A stretch of 64,000 bases of DNA, from NCBI GenBank assembly GCA_963971425.1, contig OZ020524.1:13891845-13955844 (forward strand). Reading direction: 5' to 3'. Below are positions 45,991 to 57,512 of the stretch, piece after piece; position 1 is the stretch's first letter; each line of letters begins with the position of its first letter. The stretch is from Bryoerythrophyllum caledonicum (lineage: Eukaryota > Streptophyta > Bryopsida > Pottiales > Pottiaceae). The notes under the pieces are model-generated. The model was not told the DNA's origin. It worked only from the letters and a program-made list of their open reading frames with translations, and did not search any database. Position numbers and translations under genes: made by a program.

Positions 45991-46235
45991 GAGGCCATGG
46001 TAGGGGCTGAGGTGTTGCCTCGTGGACTAGTGGTGTTGGTGGTGTTCACTGGATCAAATGCAGGGATAAGGAAAGATGGGGGAAAAAGAAGGGGAGGAGC
46101 TGGGATAGCCTCTAGCTGAACCTCCAAGAATCCTTCCGCCGTGTCCTCAGTGAGTTCCCTAGACCTAGTCCTTTCACTCGCCGGTTCCCACGGTGGTGTG
46201 AGGGAAGGTTTTTGGGACCTTGTGGCACGGGACAT
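45991..46235 (-). CDS. Start of gag of gypsy element D
   Basis: ATG at 46235: MSRATRSQKPSLTPPWEPAS, then an acidic and Pro-rich stretch up to the MULE 2 terminus. MSRATR-type starts are common in plant gypsy gag. The rest of this part of gag is not adjacent. Confidence 0.5.
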
Positions 46236-47735
46236 CTACTCTAAACTCTAAGAGTAAGATCTTGTTGTGTGTTGATGATGGTCATGTTCCCCCGAAAGAT
46301 TTTCCATCCAAGGTTTAAGGGCCGTGGGTGAAACTACACGAAGCACGGCCTAATTCGATCGGTGAGTGGATGTTTCCAACACTCCTACTCCCGATTCTAT
46401 CACGAGGATGGACTGACCCAAGACCAAGACCCAATTTTTAGTGGTGGAGTTTTAGCTCGATGAAGCCGCCGAAGAATCCTATTAAGGACTACCCTCCAAG
46501 GGCAAACGACAAAAAGCTAACCGAATTGAGGGATGTCTCCACGAGCATCACCCCGTTGGAAAGTTGTCCCCCAACTGGCGCCACACGGTACAGATCCTTA
46601 CTGTGGGGCTGACCCAGACCTCAATTTGATAAAAGGTGGGGTTCCTCGGTATCTTTGGTATCCCCCCTTCCACCTTTTACCACCTTGAACTAGGCATTAC
46701 CCACTAGGAGGAAAAGGACTCAATCACGGGACGGCATGCAACAAGGTGTGTATACAATGTTATCACTGTGAAGAAGACATACCTCGATGCATCTCCAGCT
46801 ACCCTGTCACCATTAGTTGAAGTCAACCGTGGACCTAATCGCACCCTATCGATGCTAAGGCCAACCAATAAGTCACATACAATGTTATAGAGGGGGATAA
46901 CTTACCTTGAAGCAACTCTAGCCAATCCACTTGTTAGCACAAGATTTGTTGCATGCAATTTCGTGGTTGGCCAAACCTAGCGGTTCTAAGGCAAGTGTTC
47001 CACACGGCTCAAGTGGGAAATCAGGGTTTTCTAACCCTAGTGTCGTCACCACATCCAAGTTGGTCCGATTTACTACTCGTGGTCCTACAAAGAAGGTGTA
47101 GTGCACATACCGTACGCAGCGCTCCTTCCAAACAGCACCCCTACGTCTTGGATGCGTCCACGACTCCAACTCCCCTCCAAATGGCTCATTCACACACACA
47201 TAGCGTTAACTTGCAACTTTTGATTCAACCATTTCAGTTACACCAAGTTGTTCTTACCTTGGTGGTAAGTCAAGCGCGGGGGGAAGGAAGGGGCGCCCTT
47301 GTCCCATACCCGGGCACTTGCACCCTTCCCCTTCGACCTAGGGGCTCACTGGAAATCCTCGTGGATTTCCGTGGGAGGGCCTCAACCTTTCACCCCTAGG
47401 CCCCTTGCTCAACTCAAGCCACAAGCCTAGAAGGGGATCCCCCCAACACAAGGTGTTTTGTGGTTGGAGGGTCGGGAACTCCACACTCCCTTCTAGACCC
47501 CCACCTTCAAACACAACTTGGCATCCATGCACTCACCATACTTTCAAACATTCACAAGTCATTCACCATCCAACAATAACTTAACAATTCATGAGTAAAT
47601 TGGGCACTTACCTCAAGTTGCCCTATGCTGCTCCATATGCCATAAGGCTAATTGCGTTTGTACCTTACATCCAACGATAGAACAATTAGCACAATCAAAC
47701 CATGTACACGCCTCCTCCCGGCGGACGCATCAAAA
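46236..47735 (-). other. Leader between 5' LTR and gag of element D
   Basis: No trusted ORF. The 1.5-kb length suits a gypsy leader. No clear match to the common initiator-Met primer-binding site follows the LTR. Confidence 0.4.
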
Positions 47736-50251
47736 TGTGAGCCAAATAACCGCCCTCTAATGGGGTGGCTTATCTTGAACACAAGATCCTACATATGGGA
47801 TGCAACCCCTTGTGCAAACATACTTAACCATTCATACAAGCATGATGACCCAAGGCGTGGTCACTTAAGAGGGTTCATTAATAATTAGTGATGTGATGGC
47901 TGAATTCAGCCTTAGGTTGAATCCAACCTTTAGACAAGCGTAAATTCCGCCTCACAGCTCCGTTTCCAATGTTTTAAAGCTCCATTAGGTTCAATTTCGC
48001 CTTGTGAACTTGATTAGCACCTTAACCACCAATTCCAGGCCCAAGTGCGACCCTGACAGCAGCAACCAGCAGACATGCTCCTCTTTATATGTTAAAAGTT
48101 TAATTCTTCATTATCTTCGTGATTATGACTCCGTTTTTTACGTTTGTTTTGTGAATTCTTATTAGTTTTTCTTGCTTAACACGATGGCAGCCTTCAATTA
48201 ACCGGTTGACTCAATCCGGGACTCACAGCCAACGACCAGCAGTGCACACTTAACATACATGTTTATTCAAAATCGTGCACCACAATTCACGTGTATACCA
48301 CATGCATTCACACAAGTGGCCCTACTCAAACACTATACCATGCATGAGCCTCCAGCTGCCTTCACTTACTATTGTAGATTAAACTGATTGTTTGGTTGAG
48401 TTGATAGCAAACCCTAATCCTAGTGAAAATTTGGCAACGCTTCCGCGTGATTTTTTGTAACTAGAAAATTTAGGGTTCCTTCTCCACATGCAATCAAGAA
48501 GATAATGAATCAATTGGGAGAGGAAGAAGGCTCCCTGATCTAGCTCAATTCACCCTCTGCCGTGTTTGTGGTCGTTCTTGTGCTGTGGTCGTCCTCCTCT
48601 TCTTGGTGCTCTTCACTCCACAGCCCGTATCTTCGTCGTCACAACTCCGATCCGTACGTTCTTGATTTTGTTGGAAAGCCAACGCTCTAATCTATCTAGT
48701 CCTCAAATCTTAGCTTGATTGGACAAGAACTCCGCTACAGACGAGGGAAAACCTGAGGCCGTATGAGATCCGCCACCGATCCTCCAGCTGGTCGTCCTCG
48801 CTCCGCCGCCCGTATCTTCGTCGTCACAGCTCCAATCTGTACGTTCTTGATCTTGTTAAAAAGCCAACGCTCTAATCTATCTAGTCCTAAAATCTTAGCT
48901 CGATTGGACAAGAACTCTGCGACTGACAAAGGAAAATCTGAGGAGGCCAAGCGAGATCCGCCGCCGCTCCTCCAGCTGGTCGTCCTTGCTCCGCAGCTCG
49001 TATCTTTATCGTCACAGCTCCGATCCGTACGTTCTTAAATTTGTTAGAAAGCCAACGCTCTAATCTATCTAATTCTAAAATCTTAGCTCGATTGGACAAG
49101 AACTCCGCTACTGACGAGGGAAAACCTGAGGCCGTATGAGATCCGCCACCGATCCTCCAGCTGGTTGTCCTCGCTCCGCCGCCCGTATCTTCGTTGTCAC
49201 AGCTTTGATCTGCACGTTCTTGAGCTTGTTGGAAAGCCAACGTTCTGATCTATCTGCTCTCCAATTTTTGTAACGATTGAATCACATTCCAGCCCACAGG
49301 AGGGGGAAATCTGGAACCCTACCTCTCTCTCACTTCCACACACCTCTCTCGGTTTCCTAGCTCCTACCACACACCTCTCTAACTCCTACCTCCCACACTT
49401 CGAATGAGCGCCCTCCAAGGGGGTGACCCCAAGGCCCTTGCTCCCTTCTTTGTTCCCAAGGTCCTTGCTCCCTTCTTTGTTCCCAAGGTCGTTCCCTTCG
49501 TCGTTCACAGCCGCCATTTTGGGTGGGCACATTAATGGTCACACTAAACAACTAGTAACTAAAAAGCTAATAAATCACTAGCCACCCTTGCATTTAACAC
49601 AAGTGGGTGTCCCACTAACCAAGGAATATCTAAATCTAAACTTTGACTCCATGCCACATGTGTGTGCATGATCTCAATAAGTGAGCTATTAAGCTAAATT
49701 CAAGGATGCAAAAAAATCTAACTCTACCTAGCTTGAATTTCCCTTGCTTGGGGGAATTCCTAATTTACTTAGTGATTGGTGAGGGTTTTTTTCCACTTCT
49801 TTTTGGACCCTTTTGACTATTTTTTTAAGGGCTTTTAACGCCCCATTCTTTTTTCTTTTCTCTTCACCATCCTCCTTCTTCTTCTCCCATTTTTTTGGTT
49901 TCGTGATTTCTTCATCGTGACCGAATACGGTCTACAACTCGATAGGAGGTAAATTCTTCTCCACCACTACTCATTTTAATTCTTTTCTAATTTTCTTTTT
50001 TCTTTTTTCCCTTCTCTCTTTGCTTTTCTTTTCTGGTTTATTCCCTTTTTTTTCTTCCTTTTTGGCTAACTACATAAATTCCGCGATTGCCCATAAATGG
50101 CTCCTCTTTTAGTGAGGGGAAAGGCCACTTGGCCATTTTAATCAAAAAACCACGAGCTAGTCCATGGGATAACCCATTTTCACCACTCATTAGCCTTAAT
50201 GGACCCGACGTGAGGTCCATTCATCACCGTGAGCCGTTTTTGCGGCTCACA
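47736..50251 (-). repeat. LTR of gypsy element D (right copy, 2.52 kb)
   Basis: Same termini as the left copy (TGTGAGCCAAATAA ... CGGCTCACA). It is 0.69 kb longer, mostly because a ~186-base unit (CGTATCTTCGTCGTCACA... through ...GATCCTCCAGCTGG) is present four times, beginning at 48626, 48811, 48999 and 49184. A hairpin GAGCCGTTTTTGCGGCTC marks the outer end. Confidence 0.7.
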
Positions 50252-52080
50252 GAATGAGTTGACTTACCTTTAAAACTCTGAAATCCAACTACTAGAGCTG
50301 CAAATCTTCTTCTTCGTTCACGTCAATCCTCCGAACACGGCCGTTTCAGAGTCGACTTGCTCACAGAAACTCACATAAACTTACAGCAACTCACACAAAC
50401 TCACACAAACTCTCACAATTTACTCACACAAACTCACACAAACGCACACAAACAACCCTAAACTCCAGCGCTACAATATACACAAACTTATCTACGTGCT
50501 TACAAACTCACACAATCAGAATCGCACGTCCAACAAACCCTATCCGAAAAAAACCCTAAACTCCAGTAAATTGCGTACGAAAGCCTCAACTACAGCGCTA
50601 GAATATACACGAACTTAACAAACCCTGTAGATATCGACTCTTACACAAACCACAAATACGCAACGACAAACCTACGCAGCAAGACTCACAAAACAAAAGA
50701 GAAGACTCGGACAGCAACCAAAAGAGGGAGAACAAAAGGTCGCGCCACGATTTCGTCGCGTACTTCCTGGGGCACCTAAAGCCGTAAGTCGAAACCCTGT
50801 GGCTGTGCGGTGCTCCCGAGATACCCTCGGTTGAGGTGAGACCCTCGGTTATTAACGGTGGACGCCCCACACCTTCGTTATTGATACCCGGAATTTCCAG
50901 AACTCAATTTAATCTTACTAGAATATTCAAAATATTATGCGCGTGTAGTATTTACAGTGTCAAACAAAACTGAGTAGGGTTTTTACTCACTTCCATTCAA
51001 AAAATCATATCATGAATATAGGTGGGCAAAACCGAAATGTGTACAAATCAAAGTTGTAGTACATGATGTATTACACAATGCTGGAAAGTTTGAAGTGGAG
51101 TTGAATTGTGGTTTGGAAGATATCAAATGCCAAAATAGAGTGCCTTCATACTCACTTTTGTTCAAGATTTTTATGAGAGCTTTCAAAATATACAGAATTT
51201 AGAATGAAGCCAATTTTCTTTAGTGTTGTCTTTATGGTATTGTAAACCATCATCTTGAACATGTGTATGCCTTTCATCAATGGAAATCAACCTTTGTGTG
51301 CTTGAGATAAATCTCAAATTGTGGAAAATAGGTGTTTTCTTGTGAGAATGGCATTTGATAATCCTTTGTAGAATTGATAGCATGGAATATTAGTGGACAT
51401 CATAAGTGGCAAACGTGAATCAATATTGGCCATTATTGCATGTATTTCATTTTGTATTTGAATTTTTTTAGTATTCAATAAACTCCTTTGTAAACTTGAT
51501 TATTTATTTTGGAATGATGTGATAGTTTTCTTCTTCGACCAATTTGAAGTGACAATGCTCATCAATGGAAGCTTTCCATCCACCACTAACATTTCACTTA
51601 CTTGCATTTTGATGACTTCGTATCATAAAATACTCGACGCTCCATTTGGCCCCTTCTTTGATTTTCATACCAAAAATAGTTTTAATTGCATTCTTGGTAT
51701 ATATTGATGTTCAATAAGAAGAATATCATCAATATATATTCTAGTGTTAGTGTCAGATTCTAGTGTTAGTGTCAGATTTAGTTTTTAGTGTTTAGTGTTA
51801 TAGTGATTAGTTTTCTTTAATGCTTTCAGTGGATCAGCAGGCTTTTATTTGACTCGATTTCAATTTCTGCTTTACACAAGGAGTAAATTCGTTACCATCG
51901 ATATATATAAGTTCCTCCTACACCAGTTTCTAGGTTAAGCACACTTAAGAGAGTTTTAAAGCTACGATTTTAAGATTCTATTACTTTTAATTCAAGATTT
52001 GCTTTTTTGCGAGTTTGATATTATTTACTATGAGAATCGAACATACAATAAGTATGTTAAGACCACATCTTGCAATTGTA
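50252..52080. other. Intergenic, ACTCACACAAA simple repeats then AT-rich DNA
   Basis: From about 50340 to 50480, ACTCACACAAAC-type words repeat. The rest is AT-rich without a recognisable gene. A minus-strand frame at 50598-50870 has no recognisable feature. Confidence 0.5.
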
Positions 52081-52094
52081 TAAATTTAAAATAA

Positions 52095-52190
52095 ATGCCA
52101 GTGCACACTTTAGCTCTATTGGAGCTAAAGTGTGCATATTTTCTTTGGTCATGGTGCACACTTTAGCTCTAATAGAGCTAAACTGTGAAT
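52095..52190. repeat. Pair of CACACTTTAGCTC...GAGCTAAA(G/C)TGTG hairpins
   Basis: Two hairpins with arms CACTTTAGCTC/GAGCTAAAGTG about 55 bases apart. They belong to the same motif family as 54436-54600, 56734-57250 and 60640-60830. Confidence 0.75.
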
Positions 52191-53594
52191 TTTTTCTTTT
52201 TTTTCACTACATTTTGCTTTTACAGTAACGGTACAAATACTGTAGTTAGAGTATCTCCACCCCTGACGGAGAATTTCCCAGGCCAGCGGGAAGGTGCCCA
52301 AGTTTGAGATGAAGGGAGGGGGGTTACCCTTTTCCCCCCGCACTGTCCCTGAATTGGCCACTCTGAGGGAACGCCAGCTCCCAGCACTAACGCCATAGTA
52401 GGCTAATTGTTTTGGGGGTTTTTATTCATTTTTAAAAATTCCCTCATGTCATTACATGATTGAACACATGCTCCCGAGGAGTTTTGGTGTCCCCTGTACT
52501 TTTCGTAAATTTATTGTTTAGAAGAACCGGCGCCGCTAATTTATTGTGCCGAGACACCAGCCTACGCCTCGCGGAGTGGGCTTTACCGTGTTTATTCTTG
52601 CAACCCGGTCCTTTTGCCACCGTGGAGATTCGCTTTTTCTAATACACTATATGTCAACAATCTGGGAACTATTTTTAGCCACCATTGTCCTGAATATTAT
52701 CCCTCATTCGTTCACCTACTGCAGTTCATTTCGTAATAGCCTTCAAACAAAACTCTACTCTAGCACACAAACTTGAATATTCAATGAATAGTATTAGATC
52801 AGAAACTTCTGCATACCGGTCGCCAGGCATTTATTCTTCGTCTCATCTTCAACCTCAATTTCTTATCATATCCACAACTATTCTCATTCCCATCTCTTGC
52901 ATTATTTCCTTTTCATCATTTAATATTCTCTAATGAATATATAATATGTAATCATATTAGCTAATAACTAATGACTTTGTAATGATTTTTTATAGGATAA
53001 TTCATGTATATTTGTATATTTGTAACTTTTTAATTAAAGAATATTTAAAGAAAATCTAAACATTATTTATTGAATGTTTGAAGTTTTAAAACTATAATTT
53101 ATGATAGTTTAATTAATATTCGTATATTTAATGATTATTTAAAGGGTATTTAATGTACTGTTAATGAAGAGTTAATGAATAGTGCATAAATTTCTAATGT
53201 AAAATCATTGTGTATTTGAATATTCAATGAGTATGTAATGAATATTTACTGAATATGTAGTTCACATTGAATGCATATGTGATGGATATCTAATGAGTAT
53301 TTTACTTGTATTTCTATATTTATTGTATGTTTATGTTTTTTCCTTTTCCAATATTCCTTTTTTTCCTCATTTTTGTTACCAGAAGAATGTTCTTATCTTC
53401 TACTTGTAGTTTCATTTTCCCTCCATATTTTACATTCTACTCTGTCCAATTTTTGATATTTTCCTTTTGCTCCATACCTACGTCCAATTATCCCCAAGCT
53501 CATTCTTGCAAATTCTCGTTTTTCTACATGCACTAAACCCTTCTTTACTAGAATGCTCAAGATGTAATCAAATCATGATTAAGGTTTCCTACAG
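52191..53594. other. Intergenic DNA
   Basis: TACAGTAACGGTACAAATACTGTA at 52219-52242 is a short inverted repeat. The GC-richer stretch 52250-52640 has no recognised gene. Then AT-rich DNA. Confidence 0.45.
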
Positions 53595-54350
53595 TAACTG
53601 TCCACAAGTAAAAAACTTTATGCTCCACTATTTACTAGGATTGACATTTAGAGTAGTACACCGTTCCCTGAATATAGTGTAGACTAGACTATTTGAAATT
53701 TCCTACAGTAATTTCAATAATGGCAAGTTAAAGTGGTCCACTTGAATTTTCCATCCACATCAAATCATGTCCATGAGAAATAGTGTGGCTTGTTTCAAAA
53801 TAAAAGACACGGGAATTGCTGTGGATAAGTCTTTACAAATTGTACTCAAAACCAAAATTATAATATAATAACATGATAATAACATAATGTAATAATAATA
53901 TAATAATATACTAACATAATAAAATAATAACATAATAATATAATAACATAATAACATAATATAACATAAGATTATTATTTTATAACATAAGAATATAAGT
54001 TACATAAGAATATTAACATAATAATATAATATAATATAACATAAAATAATATTAACATAAGAATATAACATAATAAAATAATAAAATAATAATATAATAA
54101 TAACATAATAATAATATAATAACATAATATTAACATAAACTAATAACATATTAATATTATATACAATAACCAAAATTGATGTGGTCTACCCTAATTTTCA
54201 TCCAAAACTAGAATTGATGTGGTCCACATTAATTTTCATCCACATTACCTATACCTCTACACTATATTCAGTGAACGGTGTAGTTGACATTTAGTGTTAG
54301 ATAGTTTTGTCACTACACTGATTGTGAATTTTACAATTACTGTATGGATT
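53595..54350. repeat. Foldback/MITE-like element enclosing an AT-rich ATAATATAACATA satellite
   Basis: TACACCGTTCCCTGAATATAGTGTA (arm) at 53658-53682 is the inverse of 54260-54284 with one mismatch, and weaker pairing extends outward to TACAGTAA. The interior (53860-54165) is a simple ATAACATAATAATATA array, followed by two ATTGATGTGGTC(T/C)AC words. Confidence 0.6.
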
Positions 54351-54429
54351 CCTATTTAGCGTCCACTACACTAGAAGCCATCTTCTATATACTGGAGCTA
54401 CATAGTGCATTTTTGCTTTCTAATCCACT

Positions 54430-54670
54430 CCATTTAGTGATGGTGCAAAATTTAGCTATAGTAGAGCTAAACTGTGCATATTTTCTTCTTGGTTCACTGC
54501 ACCTAGTGATGAGGCACACGTTAGCACCAGTGGAGCTAAAGTCTGTGCACACACTCCTTTTAGTTCATTGCACGTAGTGATGGTGCACACCTTTGCTAAA
54601 AACTGAGCTGATGTATGTGCAATGTGTATTTCCACTTCTTCAAACAATCATTTTGAACTCCGTACTTCTC
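54430..54670. repeat. AGCTAAA hairpin block, left copy
   Basis: Three degenerate hairpin units with GGTGCACAC...TTTAGCTC...GAGCTAAA, then a conserved trailer ending CACTTCTTCAAACAATCATTTTGAA. The same order and orientation recur at 60635-60865. Confidence 0.65.
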
Positions 54671-55969
54671 TTTATGGTTAAGTATTTCACAAGTGAAATA
54701 CTAATCTTTTGAATTTTAAAAGGATTTTCAAAATATGTGGACCTTAATCTCCAATAGTAAAATTAAAAAGGAACAAAATTTAACAATCCCCTAGTCTTCA
54801 ATGGATATGAAGTCTAAGTATTATTGGTACCCTATATCAATAATATGTGACAATGTGTGAAAATGTATGAATTGGGATATAATCTTATTTTTCAATAGAA
54901 AAATAACTTGTTTTTCCACAATATCATTCGTTCTAATATTACTTCTATATATTGAAAATACCACATTCCATACTATGTCATAGCAAAAGGTTTTTTAGGT
55001 TGCACGACGTGTCGGCAATCAAGAAGTTTCTCTCTTGGCTCGCATTATTTTTATTAAAGACGTTCAGTGAGAAAATAAAATACTTATAAATATGCCTCAT
55101 GGCTTTTATCATCCTTCTACAAAATTTTGAGAATTTAAAATATAATTTGCAACCTTTGGAACGTGCTCAAAAACTTATTATTCTTTTTTTGCATGTATAA
55201 ATAAATTCAAAATTACTTACATTACGAACATTATATTATGCCTGATGCACTAAGTGATACACTTTGTATTAGTTATATAATATATTTTGATTATCCTTTT
55301 TTTGTCATGAGGAGGTCTCTCCGTATTTTGTTTAAATCTTATAATATTGTTCCACTCTCTATGTTTTACAAATGACAAAGTCTTTAATTTCACGTCAAAA
55401 CATGAAATACATTGTGTATGGTCAAGAATTCTTCCATCTTTCATGTCATGCTTAGATTGCCACACCCTAAACTCATGATAAATTGATAATACAATGTGAA
55501 CTCAAGAATAAGATATTTTAATCCAACTACTAGTTTGCACACATTTCAAGCCTTTGAGTACCTCTAAATGGATAGTAACCAATTTCAATTCCAAATCTAG
55601 ACCATGGGGACACTTGGTATTCTTGCAAAGGAATGAACATACTAATTTGATTACAATATAGTATCATTATGCACATTTTTTGAACCCCGAAGAAATGATG
55701 TCCAAAGCATGTTTTAATACATACTTTTTGGTTCAAAATACACGTGCACATGTAATATGTTTTTTTGTTTTTTTAAATGCTACTCGTTTGTTAAGGTCTT
55801 CGCTTTCAACATCATCGATTAGTCCTATTTGGATTGTAATACAAATTCTTTCTAATCAACTCAATATGTTCTCTATAATTCCCTATACCTTAGTTGAATT
55901 GTCAGTATCATGAACCTTCAAAGTATTATTAAATTGAAATGAAATGACATAAGAAGATTCCACCTAAAC
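54671..55969. other. AT-rich intergenic DNA
   Basis: Nothing recognised. Confidence 0.5.
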
Positions 55970-56085
55970 CAAGGACCCTAAACCCTGAACCCTAAAACCT
56001 AAACTGAAATTCCAAACCCAAAACCCTAAATCCTAACCCTGACCAGAAACCCTAAACCCTAAATCCTAAACCTAACCCTTAGCGT
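55970..56085. repeat. Interstitial telomere-like CCCTAAA tract (degenerate)
   Basis: About a dozen CCCTAAA/CCCTGAA/CCTAAA words in one orientation. It matches the plant-type telomere repeat TTTAGGG read on the other strand. Confidence 0.75.
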
Positions 56086-56219
56086 TACAGTAAAACCGTG
56101 TATATTATTCGCATGTGCGAGTAAATTCGAGGTAGGTACTCTTCCTTATTTTAGTCAACCGGGAAATAGTTGATTCAGTTTCCCGCTGAGATTTCGAATT
56201 TGCAATTTTTCAGGGGCTG

Positions 56220-56295
56220 TGGAAAATTTTCCTCCCGCCAAATCTGAAGTTTCCTCCCGCCAAATCTGAAGTTTCCTCCCGCCAATTCTGAAACG
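56220..56295 (+). promoter_or_regulatory. Three tandem TTTCCTCCCGCCAAATCTGAAG units with E2F-like sites
   Basis: A 22-base unit repeats three times. On the minus strand each of the first two contains TTTGGCGGGAGG, close to the E2F consensus TTTSSCGC/TTTGGCGGGA. They lie 1.2 kb upstream of the DUF7869-like gene. A regulatory role is inference. Confidence 0.4.
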
Positions 56296-56733
56296 GGCGT
56301 GTGTCCGTCAGTGACTTCGCCGATCCTCAAAAACTTTCTTCATTTTTTCCTTCTCACTTTGTTTGCTGTGCAAGGTTGTTGTGGAGAGGCTTGGAGGTAG
56401 TACAACTGTCGGAGGTTGAGGAGGGCAACATCTATAGGTTGTGCACGGTTGAGTAGGGTACTTGCGCGAGGCAACAACGCACCGGTTGTCTTCTTCACAA
56501 GGTACACAATGTATACTTCTTGCATTCTCTGTGCACTCTAGCAATTAGGATGTGATAGTGTTTAGGGTTATTGCGCTGGTTCCAGTTGCTACTATGATTT
56601 TGAAGCATCAGTACGAGTATCTTCACGGCTAACGCAAAGATTTGGATTGTAGAATACTAAGAGACAGATTCATTGGCTGAAGAGTTTTCCCAAACGAATC
56701 CCGAAAATGACGCCGAGAATCACGGAAGGGCAG

Positions 56734-57250
56734 TTTAGCTCGAGTCGAGCTAAACTGTCATTCGAGTATACTATCTACAGTTTAGCTCGACTCGAGCTAA
56801 ACTGTCATTCGAGTATACTATCTACAGTTTAGCTCGACTCGAGCTAAACTGTCAATACATATTATTGTCTACACTTTAGCTCCACTCGAGCTAAACTGTC
56901 AACAGATATTAGGTGATGCAGTTTAGCTCGACTCGAGCTAAACGGTCATAAGATGTTAGCTAATACAGTTTAGCTCGAGTCGAGCTAAACTGTCATACCT
57001 TATTTTCTATGTTTGTTTTCCTAAACTCGAGATAAATTGTCATAGGATATTAGGTAATACATTTTAGCTCAACTCGAGCTAAATTGTCATCAGATATTAA
57101 CTTATACAGTTTAGCTCGAGTCGAGCTGAACTGTCATACCTTATTTTCTATATTTGTTTTCCTCGACTCGAGATAAATTGTCATACCGTCTAATAGTCAA
57201 CATTTTAGGTCGGGCCGGGCTAAAATGTCATTGTCAAGGATGAGATTATT
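56734..57250. repeat. 47-bp tandem array of AGTTTAGCTCGACTCGAGCTAAACT palindromes
   Basis: Nine or ten units, each with a near-perfect palindrome (arms AGTTTAGCTCGA / TCGAGCTAAACT) and a 20-25 base spacer with TGTCATACC or TGTCATCAGATATT. The last units are degenerate. The array ends shortly before the ATG of the downstream gene. Confidence 0.9.
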
Positions 57251-57512
57251 TTATTTTTGGATGTAAAATAATCACATGAAATTGCATTCTTGTCATATAA
57301 TACTATATGTGTTTACCTCGAATCGAGCTAAATTTGCCTGTATTACAATGTCATTTCAATCGATTGGAAGTTCTTTTCAAGCGCCATACCTTACCTCGAT
57401 GCGAGCTTACTTTCCTACTTCCTATGCTTCTTCATTGATGTCTATTCCTACAAGGTATTCACCCATTCTGATTTGGCAGGATTATTTAATATTTATCTTA
57501 TTGGAATGCAGG

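Larger units (their letters stand above)
27443..50251 (-). mobile_element. Ty3/gypsy LTR retrotransposon D, minus strand, with nested insertions (fossil)
   Basis: It is bracketed by two same-orientation LTRs (27443-29272 and 47736-50251). Parts read on the minus strand: 5' LTR 50251-47736, leader to 46236, start of gag 46235-45991, a further gag piece 38565-38313, gag-pol 33540-29275, 3' LTR. Between these lie MULE 2, a fragment of gypsy element C and a family-B unit with its own 5-bp duplication. The element is broken: several large insertions, part of gag not found, and the integrase end is missing. LTR divergence and the nested load suggest it is not young. Confidence 0.6.

Noticed and set aside
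50598-50870. 90-aa minus-strand frame as a small Cys-rich protein
   Set aside because: No recognisable domain, no second copy in the window, and it lies in DNA without other coding signs.
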